A stretch of DNA of 12,230 bases from Eubacterium sp. (lineage in GTDB: Bacteria > Bacillota > Clostridia > Lachnospirales > Lachnospiraceae). Made by a program: the position numbers and the translations under genes. The notes below the pieces were generated by a model, which searched no databases, was not told the DNA's origin, and saw only the letters and a list, made by a program, of their open reading frames with translations. The stretch spans positions 1 to 12,230 of the forward strand of contig JAJGAH010000029.1 in NCBI GenBank assembly GCA_020844525.1, given 5' to 3'. Numbering within the stretch: position 1 is the first letter of the stretch; the number at the start of each line of letters is the position of its first letter. Positions 1 to 5,771 of this stretch are shown here, piece after piece.

Positions 1-1
1 C

Positions 2-64
2 GAACGGAATCCAGAGCTGAAGGAAGCTCTCATCGACCTTGATGACTTCCTCTTCAACTATTGA
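2..64 (+). CDS. C-terminal end of an unidentified gene (partial)
   Basis: The frame beginning at base 2 is open and ends at TGA 62-64, giving about 20 residues that finish in LDDFLFNY. The acidic and hydrophobic mix looks like a natural C-terminus, but it is too short to assign to a family. The opposite strand is also open to the left edge here, so the strand itself is uncertain. The next plus-strand gene (VOC) lies in the same frame just downstream. Confidence 0.3.
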   Translation, partial: ERNPELKEALIDLDDFLFNY

Positions 65-127
65 TTCGACAGTCAAAAGCTCTTTAGGGTACTTTTACCA
101 GGAAGTTCACAAATAAATGTTACAGAT

Positions 128-475
128 ATGAAGACCACGGAGAAATTCTATGAATCTGTTTTTGGATTGAAAAAGCTTCCCTCTGTGGATATGGGAGACC
201 ATGAGATTCATTACTATGATCTTGGCAATGGGACACGCCTTGAGCTTATCGAATACAAGGATGACCAGCCGGAGATGCATCCGGAAGTCAAGACCAGGGG
301 AATCTACCGGCATCTTGCTTTTCAGGTCGATGATCTTGAAGAAACTTATCAGAAAGCCAGAAAGGCAGGGGCGATGATCACATGTGAACCAGCATATGTT
401 CCAAAACTCAGATTTCACAATTTTCTGATGCTGGATCCGAATGGAGTGGAGTTGGAAGAGCTTAAACGGGACTAG
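128..475 (+). pseudogene. Glyoxalase/VOC-superfamily protein, 5' end damaged
   Basis: The 115-residue product belongs to the vicinal-oxygen-chelate (glyoxalase I / dioxygenase-like) fold. Visible family features are MKTTEKFYESVFGL (helix 1), the central strand RHLAFQVDDL with His62, and the closing LDPNGVELEEL with Glu108 or Glu110. These match usual metal-ligand positions. Family members normally begin 8-12 residues earlier with a strand such as HINVTDM that carries the first His ligand. Here the in-frame upstream codons do read INVTDM, but no ATG, GTG or TTG precedes them in that frame and the His is missing. The bases GTTCAC (Val-His) sit at 105-110 in another frame, so adding one base in the A-rich run at 111-117 would restore V-H-x-I-N-V-T-D-M. 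No good ribosome site lies close to ATG 128; the nearest, AGGAAG at 100-105, is too far. I infer an N-terminal frameshift. Substrate is unknown. Confidence 0.6.
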
Positions 476-549
476 AAGACAGAAATATCTAGAATATTAT
501 GAAAATAAATAAAATAAGCATAAACTATTGCAAAATAATTGAATCTGAG

Positions 550-737
550 CTATTCTGTAGTCACAAATAAAGAGGAGAGAAAAACGAATTCTAAAGAATC
601 GAGGTACAGTCCGAAGTACTTAAGAGAAGCATCCAACAAACTGAATAAGGGAGGTACAGTAGAGATGATTCGAGCTGTAAAATGACGGGAGCCGTGACTG
701 GATGAAGAGAAAATCCGAACGGCTCCCTATTCTGTAG
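550..737. repeat. 11-bp direct repeats bracketing a 166-bp hairpin-containing segment
   Basis: CTATTCTGTAG occurs exactly at 550-560 and 727-737. Between them lie a second exact direct repeat, GAGGTACAGT, at 601-610 and 651-660, and a perfect 9-bp inverted repeat GGGAGCCGT / ACGGCTCCC at 687-695 and 719-727. The hairpin abuts the right-hand repeat. No terminal inverted repeats or ORF are seen inside. The flanking repeats could be a target-site duplication or att-like cores, or chance. Apart from this structure I see nothing in the 290-bp gene-free stretch 476-765. Confidence 0.45.
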
Positions 738-765
738 GAACAATTTACTATACGAGGTAAAATTC

Positions 766-1179
766 ATGCGAAAGAAAGCGTTTGTTTTTGTTATTCTGTC
801 CGTATTAATATTCATCTTTTTGTTGTATATTGATACGAGTCTTAATCATATTAGGCCGGGTGTATACTGCGTAAAAGGAATGGAAGACGTGGGTCCACAG
901 ATATACTTATATCAAGATGGAACAGGATCATTTTGTTATGCATCAGCTTCAAGTGATTGGCCTGATGGCAAGTATTATGTGAAGAACAAAAAAGTTATCC
1001 TCGTTGATGATTACACCAAGAGAAAATTTGTTTTTTCTATTCATTTTTCTGGTTTAGTGTACGAGCAGGATCTTTCTGCGGAGTTACCTTATCACGATGA
1101 TTTGACCGCAAAAGACGGAATGCTTTTCTACTATAACAAAGAACGGACCAATTATTACGTGTACAATCATAGTTCTTGA
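766..1179 (+). CDS. Small membrane-anchored or secreted protein, unknown function
   Basis: The gene encodes 137 residues. Residues about 4-23 are strongly hydrophobic after a basic MRKK start, so this is an uncleaved anchor or a signal peptide. There is no lipobox cysteine near its end. The remainder (PGVY at 31-34, then alternating hydrophobic and polar segments such as QIYLYQDGTGSFCYAS and KYYVKNKKVILVDD) reads like a small beta-rich domain. It resembles beta-barrel-like extracytoplasmic domains common in Firmicutes of the pattern 'G-x-Y-x-V-x-x-x-x-L-x-L-x-x-D', but I cannot name the family with confidence. The ATG has a good ribosome site (GAGG near 753-756). The gene is more AT-rich than its neighbours. 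It stands alone, convergent with the SGNH hydrolase gene across a gap of about 100 bp. Confidence 0.7.
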   Translation: MRKKAFVFVILSVLIFIFLLYIDTSLNHIRPGVYCVKGMEDVGPQIYLYQDGTGSFCYASASSDWPDGKYYVKNKKVILVDDYTKRKFVFSIHFSGLVYEQDLSAELPYHDDLTAKDGMLFYYNKERTNYYVYNHSS

Positions 1180-1281
1180 AGGATGATCAGTATTTTTTAT
1201 AAGTTCTACTATTGTTTTCCTGCTTATAGTTCAGACCAACTATCACGGGTTGCTTTTTCATCTTCCTAATGTGGCACATTA

Positions 1282-1935
1282 TTAGCTGGAAACTATACCC
1301 GCATCCCTCATTTTCCTCGCAAACATCCTGTGCCCCTCTGCAGTGAAGTGCACGCCATCGAACTGCAGGGGGATCTGCCATTCTGTGGCGGCAGTGAAGG
1401 ATAGTCCCAGTTTCTCCGCAAGTGCTTTGTAAACATTCTGCAACTTGTGAGACTCGATGATTACCTTCTCTGACTCCACCCATGTACCACGCTTGAAGGC
1501 CACAGGAGAGATCAGACGGATGTTCTGTGGTTGCCATTTATTGTCGGTATTATTTTCACACTTGTGACTGGATTCTTTTAAAAGAGAGGAGAGAAAGTCT
1601 TCCATCCTCTGACCGACCTCCCTTGCGTTTAGCCCCTCCAGCAGATCATTGCTTCCAAGCATGATCCACAGATATCTTTTTCCCGGTGTGCTTTCCACGG
1701 TTCCACAGGTGGCAGTTTTCGGATTTTCATTTCTATATGCATGTGGAAAAGATGAACAGTGCAGCTCCCTCGGAGCAGAAGAGGGTATAGTCCTACCACA
1801 CACTCCGAGATTGATAAATGTGTCTGACGAAAATTGGTTCAAATAATCAACCCAGCTGCCAGAGGGATATTTCCCACCAGTTGCTGGGTTGTAACCGTAA
1901 GTCAGGGAATCGCCGTAACAGAGATAGGTATTCAT
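1282..1935 (-). CDS. SGNH/GDSL-type hydrolase
   Basis: This 217-residue protein carries all the SGNH-hydrolase blocks. Block I is YGDSLTYG with nucleophile Ser10, block II is NLGVCG (Gly44 or Gly47), block III is GSND with Asn96, and block V is DGVHFTAEGH with Asp193 and His196. The predicted activity is an esterase, lipase or acetyl-hydrolase acting through the Ser10-Asp193-His196 triad; the substrate cannot be read from sequence. No signal peptide is present, so it is probably cytoplasmic. The start ATG follows a GAGG ribosome site, and only 15 bases separate it from the stop of the upstream DUF1653 gene, so the two are probably co-transcribed. Length is normal for the small bacterial SGNH family. 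Domain residue spacing looks intact. Confidence 0.88.
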   Translation of the reverse strand: MNTYLCYGDSLTYGYNPATGGKYPSGSWVDYLNQFSSDTFINLGVCGRTIPSSAPRELHCSSFPHAYRNENPKTATCGTVESTPGKRYLWIMLGSNDLLEGLNAREVGQRMEDFLSSLLKESSHKCENNTDNKWQPQNIRLISPVAFKRGTWVESEKVIIESHKLQNVYKALAEKLGLSFTAATEWQIPLQFDGVHFTAEGHRMFARKMRDAGIVSS

Positions 1936-1950
1936 GGGTGTGCCTCGTTA

Positions 1951-2208
1951 TTATTTATCAACCGTTTCAAAGCGATACTTCTGTTTGATTTCAGGATATT
2001 TTTTGTGATCCACTTCACTCATAAACATATCATAAGGACGGACATACAAGCCGAAATCGCCGTAAAGGGCCATATAAACCATCATTTTCTCCCTCGTTTC
2101 AGAATGTGTTGCAACACCGACTATCTTATACAGATATTGGTTTGATCCTGAATCAACTGTCTCACGCTTAAAATGGCGTACAACATCACCTGGATGAAAT
2201 TCTCTCAT
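1951..2208 (-). CDS. DUF1653 family protein
   Basis: The 85-residue product shows the DUF1653 pattern through most of its length: [11 protein letters not shown] near the N-terminus, [36 protein letters not shown], and [18 protein letters not shown] at the C-terminus. The family is small, widespread in Firmicutes and Proteobacteria, and has no established function. The start ATG is preceded at 5-7 bases by a strong AGGAG. It is the first clear gene of a two-gene minus-strand unit with the SGNH hydrolase. A weak candidate promoter for the unit (TTGAGC at 2305-2300, 17-bp spacer, TACGAT at 2282-2277, minus strand) lies upstream. Confidence 0.9.
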   Translation of the reverse strand: MREFHPGDVVRHFKRETVDSGSNQYLYKIVGVATHSETREKMMVYMALYGDFGLYVRPYDMFMSEVDHKKYPEIKQKYRFETVDK

Positions 2209-2318
2209 TTGTTTCTCCTTCTGGCAAAGGGAAGCCTCTTTTCTTCTTGTGCCTTCCTGTATCTGATAATAAATACATCGTACTGCTGATGATCACAATG
2301 CTCAAGAGCCAACCGCAT
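2205..2318 (-). CDS. Possible 37-residue small ORF overlapping the DUF1653 start
   Basis: A minus-strand ATG at 2318-2316 opens a 37-codon frame ([16 protein letters not shown]..., basic C-terminal tail) whose TGA overlaps the DUF1653 ATG as ATGA, the arrangement seen in translational coupling. AAAGG lies about 4 bases before the ATG. I do not recognise a family, and the length is within what chance allows. If the promoter proposed at 2305-2277 is used, it would lie inside this ORF and argue against it. Confidence 0.2.
   Translation of the reverse strand: MRLALEHCDHQQYDVFIIRYRKAQEEKRLPFARRRNK
2277..2305 (-). promoter_or_regulatory. Weak candidate sigma-A promoter for the DUF1653-SGNH unit
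   Basis: On the minus strand TTGAGC (4 of 6 to TTGACA) is followed after exactly 17 bases by TACGAT (4 of 6 to TATAAT), about 70 bases before the DUF1653 start. The score is modest and this is only a candidate. Confidence 0.22.
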
Positions 2319-2341
2319 AATACCTTTCCCAGTATCTCTCC

Positions 2342-2806
2342 TCAATGACGACATCCATTAGGATCTTGTTTATTTTGCAGGTTTCTGCTTATTGCTGTCA
2401 CTACAGCAGAGCAAGCTCCACCGGCAGCTTCTATGGTCAGGTAATGTTCTGCCTTCTCGTTGACCAGCACCTTGCCGGAGGCAGGGAACTCCTCGTCAGA
2501 TGCCCAGAAATTTACGATCACTGGGAACATGGGCGCGTATGGGATCACGGCGCTGACATCTGCTTTTCCTGCCTGAATCCGGCCGCCGACTTTCTTACAA
2601 GCTTTTGCGAATTGTTCGGGGGAGACGCTTCCAAAATTCCGCTGGAACATTGTCGAAATATCTTTATTAAATCCGAATCCTCTGGACAGTCCGCCGTTCA
2701 TCTCTGTGAGAGAAATCCACTTGTTGGCCAGGGGGCTTCCATCCGAGGTATCCATGTACTGTAGATTTCGCTGCCAAAAAAGCAGATATCTCTCATGACG
2801 GAGCAT
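2342..2806 (-). pseudogene. DUF3786-like protein, N-terminally truncated
   Basis: The 154-residue frame matches the core and C-terminus of DUF3786-type proteins: DGSPLANKWISLTEMNGG (22-39), a middle stretch ending in LGG/VGG-like KKVGGRIQAGKAD, then DEEFPASGKVL (104-114) and EHYLTIE (120-126). Function of the family is not established; many members occur in anaerobes. Complete members have a longer N-terminal region. Here homology stops at about 2795-2806, exactly where a recombinase C-terminal remnant starts on the other strand. In addition, an alternative minus frame over about 2755-2797 reads FFGSEIYST, which looks more like the family than the YLLFWQRNLQYM of the main frame, hinting at a local frameshift. 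I see no convincing ribosome site before the ATG. I infer a decayed gene interrupted by a mobile element, though a short expressed protein cannot be excluded. Confidence 0.6.
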
Positions 2807-2986
2807 ACGGGACAGAAATGGCAGCAGGACAAGATGCAGGAACTCATCCGATTTCTGGATGAGCAGAAGCAGACCATAAGTGAGTATGACGACGCTTTGA
2901 CCAGGAGGCTGGTTGAGAACGTATATGTAGAAACAGCGACCTCCTTCCGGGTCAAGTTCAAGTCCGGCACAGAGGTTGAGGTTTAA
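2795..2986 (+). pseudogene. C-terminal remnant of a large serine recombinase
   Basis: The 63-residue frame reads as the coiled-coil tail and last strands of a resolvase/invertase-type large serine recombinase. A helical, charged segment (KMQELIRFLDEQKQTISEYD) is followed by ALTRRLVENVYVE and FRVKFKSGTEVEV, which corresponds to the common 'LIEKVTVYEDRFTVEFKSGxEIEV' ending. The catalytic N-terminal domain and the zinc-ribbon region are absent; an in-frame stop (TAG 2762-2764) lies just upstream. Full proteins of this family are about 500-600 residues, so roughly nine tenths is missing. It marks the end of a former integrated element, and its left boundary coincides with the break in the DUF3786 gene. 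Confidence 0.7.
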
Positions 2987-3050
2987 CAGAGTGGTACTTT
3001 AGAAAAAATGATTCTTTTTAAATCAATCTATAGTGAGTTATCAGACAATA

Positions 3051-3059
3051 TGGTATAAT
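3051..3059 (+). promoter_or_regulatory. Extended -10 promoter before the c-di-GMP gene
   Basis: TGGTATAAT gives a perfect -10 (TATAAT, 3054-3059) with the TGn extension at 3051-3053. The -35 position 17 bases upstream (TAGTGA, 3031-3036) is poor, as is typical for extended -10 promoters. The predicted start of transcription at about 3065-3067 leaves a leader of roughly 110 bases before ATG 3175. Confidence 0.6.
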
Positions 3060-3099
3060 GCCAATTACGTGAAAAGTTTTATGGCACTCAGAGGATTTC

Positions 3100-3131
3100 A
3101 AGGCAGGGTTCGCGGGATCCATGCCTTTTTT
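3100..3131 (+). terminator. Terminator-like hairpin inside the leader (possible attenuator)
   Basis: AGGCA (3101-3105) pairs with TGCCT (3122-3126). An inner GGG/TCC stem (3106-3108 with 3118-3120) is separated by a one-base bulge, the loop has 9 bases, and six T follow (3126-3131). It lies after the extended -10 promoter and before ATG 3175, so it could attenuate the downstream gene. It could also simply end transcription from the recombinase side. No known riboswitch consensus (c-di-GMP-I, preQ1, fluoride) was recognised. Confidence 0.5.
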
Positions 3132-3174
3132 ATTATGGCACAATAGGCCAATGTAACAGGGAGTTGACAAAGCT

Positions 3175-5733
3175 ATGGAAGAGCTTTCCGAGTTAGATTT
3201 GTTCCATCAATGCTATGGCGGTATACCTGACGGAATCTGCATATTCCGCGCAGACGAATCTGGAAAAATTGTGTTTGCTAACAAGGCAGCACTGAAATTA
3301 TACGCCTGTGAAAGTGAGAAAGAGTTCTTTTCGTTGACTGGGGGCAGGATAGAAGGGCTTACGTTTAAGGGCGATATTTCACTTCCGGATGACGCCTCTG
3401 TAAATGGAAGAGCATTCCGCTTTACCTATATAACGGCCCAAAAACATATGCGCTCAGCAGATGGTGTGTTTATAGGTATGCAGATTCGTGGTGTCCAGTA
3501 TTTTCTTCTGCATATTGCGAATCCTCAGGCTGCTTTACGTGAACAGGATACGGATGAACTGACGGGGCTTCCTTCTGCTGCGACGTTCTATCAGCAGGCA
3601 TTAAATCAGGCGCGGGAAAGGTCTGCCAATAACAGCTTTGTGTTTTATTGTCCGGTCTTTTTCAATATTGCCAATTTCCGCGGGTTTAATCGGACCTACG
3701 GGATGGATGTGGGTGACAGGTGCCTTCGATTTACGGCCTCGCAATTGAAACGAGTGTTTCCGAATTCCCCGCTGACACGTCTGGATGCAGATTCATTCCT
3801 GGGACTTTTACCAAGAGAGAATCTGGAAGAAAAAATTGAAGAAGTATGTTCAGCGGTAAATCAGTATCTGGAAAATCGGAGCTATGCCATGAAGGCAGGC
3901 ATTGTTAAATTTGATGAAGCGGTGCCTGCCGAAGTGATCCGGCATTCTTTCGATATGGCCAGGATTGCGTGCGACAGCGTCAAGAATGACGGGGAGCATT
4001 CTTATGCAGTCTTCCGTAAAGAGCTGGGAGAGCAGGTGGAAATCCGCAATTATATTCTGGATCATTTCGAACAGGCTCTGGAGAAGGGATATATTAAAGC
4101 CTATTTTCAGCCAGTTGTCCGAACACTCTCAGGAAAGGTATGCTCAGCGGAGGCGTTGTGTCGTTGGGAAGATCCTGTAAAGGGAATGATTTCTCCTGGA
4201 ACTTTTATTCCAGTGCTTGAGGATGCCAGACGGATTGGCCGCCTGGATCAGTATATGATAGAGCAGACGGTCAGGACGATTTATGATCTTCTGGCCAGCG
4301 GCAGAAGAGTTGTACCGATGTCCCTGAATCTGTCCCAGCTGGACTTCGATCTGATCCAGCCGCTGAAATGTCTGAATGACACCTGCGAGAAATATCAGGT
4401 TCCGCACAAATATATTCATGTCGAAATTACGGAGCGGGTTCTGGCAGAAAGCCAGGAGAGAATGATAAAAGCCATTCATGACTTTCATGAAGCTGGCTAT
4501 GAGGTATGGCTTGATGACTTCGGCTCAGAATATTCTTCCCTGAAATCGTTAAATCGGTTTTCCCTTGATCTGATCAAACTGGACATGGACTTTTTCCGAA
4601 AGTTTGATGATCGCAGCAAGGCCATCATCACCAGTATTGTCATAATGGCAAAACGCCTGGGAATACATACTTTGGCGGAGGGCGTTGAAACGAAGGAACA
4701 TCTGGATTTTCTGAAAGAGATCGGATGTGAAAGAATACAGGGATTTTACTATAGTGCACCGGCACCGCGTCTTGACATTGAAGATATCCTGATAAAAAAG
4801 CATCTTCAGCTGGAGAGCAGTCTGGAGGCTTCTGTTTATGACAAGGCAGGACTGGAGGACATTGTTGACAATGATCCTGTCTCTTTGTTCCTTTATGAGA
4901 ATGGTGCAATACGAATATTAACCTGCAACAAAGCCTTCTGGGAAGAATTGGAAAGTGTCCGGGTCAGCGTCAGAATAACGAGAAATGGCACTCTGCAGTT
5001 GAAGAACAAGGCAGCATATAGCCGGATTATACAGTACCTGGAGCTGGTATTTTCAGGAGATCAAAATCCGTATGTGTTCTTGGATAATGGAGGATACATA
5101 CGACTGAATGCATCATTCGTATCCGGCGTCCGTGACTTCTGGATTGGTCGGGTAGGCTTTATTAATCTCAGCACGGATAATCAGCTGGCCAATAAATCCA
5201 AACATGAACAACTTTTACATCAGTCAGAGCTGTTGTTTGATGGCATTTATTATTTGAACCGGGAGAAGGATGAGATTCAGGTTGTCCAGTGTATTCATCC
5301 GAAAGTTGCAGTCGATGAAATCTTCCACGGAATATCTTCTTCCTCTATCTTCTTCTGTCATGAATTTGTTCATCTGGACGATCAGGAACGCTTTCTCAAA
5401 TTCATGGATGTGGGTCAGCTTGCCACATCGCTTGCCTCATCATTATCCGGTTATGTGAAGGGAATATTCCGCGTTCGCAGGGAAGACGGCAATTATCGAT
5501 GGACTATTTTTTCTACTGTTGATGCAGGCGATGCAGACAGACATAACTTTCTGGTTTTTGAACACGCTGCGTATTTTGAGGATGAAAATGCGAAGTATCT
5601 GCTTCCCGCATATGTAACATCATTACAGCCATCACTGCAGATAGCTGGTGATCAGGATACTTATCGCCGATACATGATGGGAGAAGCAATAGGAAGGCCT
5701 TTTATCGTTTTTCGGGCATTCCTGTATTCATAA
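3175..5733 (+). CDS. PAS-GGDEF(degenerate)-EAL-PAS c-di-GMP phosphodiesterase, first part of a split gene
   Basis: This 852-residue product starts with a PAS-like domain (about 10-110), then a GGDEF fold (about 125-285) that begins DELTGL but has DADSF (204-208) in place of GGDEF, so it should not make c-di-GMP. The EAL domain (about 295-540) is complete in its visible catalytic residues: Glu326 of EAL, Asn385, Glu417/Glu420 of EITE, Asp447-Asp448 of DDFG, Lys468, Glu502/Glu505 of EGVE and Gln522 of QGF. Hydrolysis of c-di-GMP to pGpG is therefore the likely activity. Two PAS-like sensor segments follow (about 555-660 and 680-800; ...IFRVRREDGNYRW). No membrane segments are evident, so it is likely cytoplasmic. 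AGGGAG at 3158-3163 serves ATG 3175. The last residues (about 845-852) are out of frame with the PAS domain that continues downstream: the frame ends at TAA 5731-5733, while the adjacent frame carries on as IPVFIKDREGRYIFINQ. Confidence 0.88.
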   Translation: MEELSELDLFHQCYGGIPDGICIFRADESGKIVFANKAALKLYACESEKEFFSLTGGRIEGLTFKGDISLPDDASVNGRAFRFTYITAQKHMRSADGVFIGMQIRGVQYFLLHIANPQAALREQDTDELTGLPSAATFYQQALNQARERSANNSFVFYCPVFFNIANFRGFNRTYGMDVGDRCLRFTASQLKRVFPNSPLTRLDADSFLGLLPRENLEEKIEEVCSAVNQYLENRSYAMKAGIVKFDEAVPAEVIRHSFDMARIACDSVKNDGEHSYAVFRKELGEQVEIRNYILDHFEQALEKGYIKAYFQPVVRTLSGKVCSAEALCRWEDPVKGMISPGTFIPVLEDARRIGRLDQYMIEQTVRTIYDLLASGRRVVPMSLNLSQLDFDLIQPLKCLNDTCEKYQVPHKYIHVEITERVLAESQERMIKAIHDFHEAGYEVWLDDFGSEYSSLKSLNRFSLDLIKLDMDFFRKFDDRSKAIITSIVIMAKRLGIHTLAEGVETKEHLDFLKEIGCERIQGFYYSAPAPRLDIEDILIKKHLQLESSLEASVYDKAGLEDIVDNDPVSLFLYENGAIRILTCNKAFWEELESVRVSVRITRNGTLQLKNKAAYSRIIQYLELVFSGDQNPYVFLDNGGYIRLNASFVSGVRDFWIGRVGFINLSTDNQLANKSKHEQLLHQSELLFDGIYYLNREKDEIQVVQCIHPKVAVDEIFHGISSSSIFFCHEFVHLDDQERFLKFMDVGQLATSLASSLSGYVKGIFRVRREDGNYRWTIFSTVDAGDADRHNFLVFEHAAYFEDENAKYLLPAYVTSLQPSLQIAGDQDTYRRYMMGEAIGRPFIVFRAFLYS

Positions 5734-5771
5734 AAGACCGGGAGGGTAGATATATTTTTATCAATCAGGAA

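Noticed and set aside
687..727. Group II intron domain V
   Set aside because: The lower stem matches the GAGCCGT/ACGGTTC style, but the upper stem, tetraloop and two-base bulge are not canonical and no reverse transcriptase or domain VI is evident. Kept only as a possibility.
2345..2764. 139-codon plus-strand frame
   Set aside because: Antisense to the well-supported DUF3786 sequence and without recognisable domains.
3060..3131. c-di-GMP riboswitch in the leader of the c-di-GMP gene
   Set aside because: The conserved core sequences and tetraloop-receptor layout of the c-di-GMP-I class are absent and the region is short.
3164..3169. TTGACA as a -35 box
   Set aside because: It lies a few bases before the ATG of the EAL gene and no -10 box is found at a proper distance; it is part of the ribosome-binding region.
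5690..5715. Canonical programmed -1 frameshift site
   Set aside because: No X-XXY-YYZ heptamer exists in the zero frame here, and no upstream Shine-Dalgarno stimulator or clear downstream pseudoknot was seen. Simple base loss is more likely, though slippage on the T5 run is not excluded.
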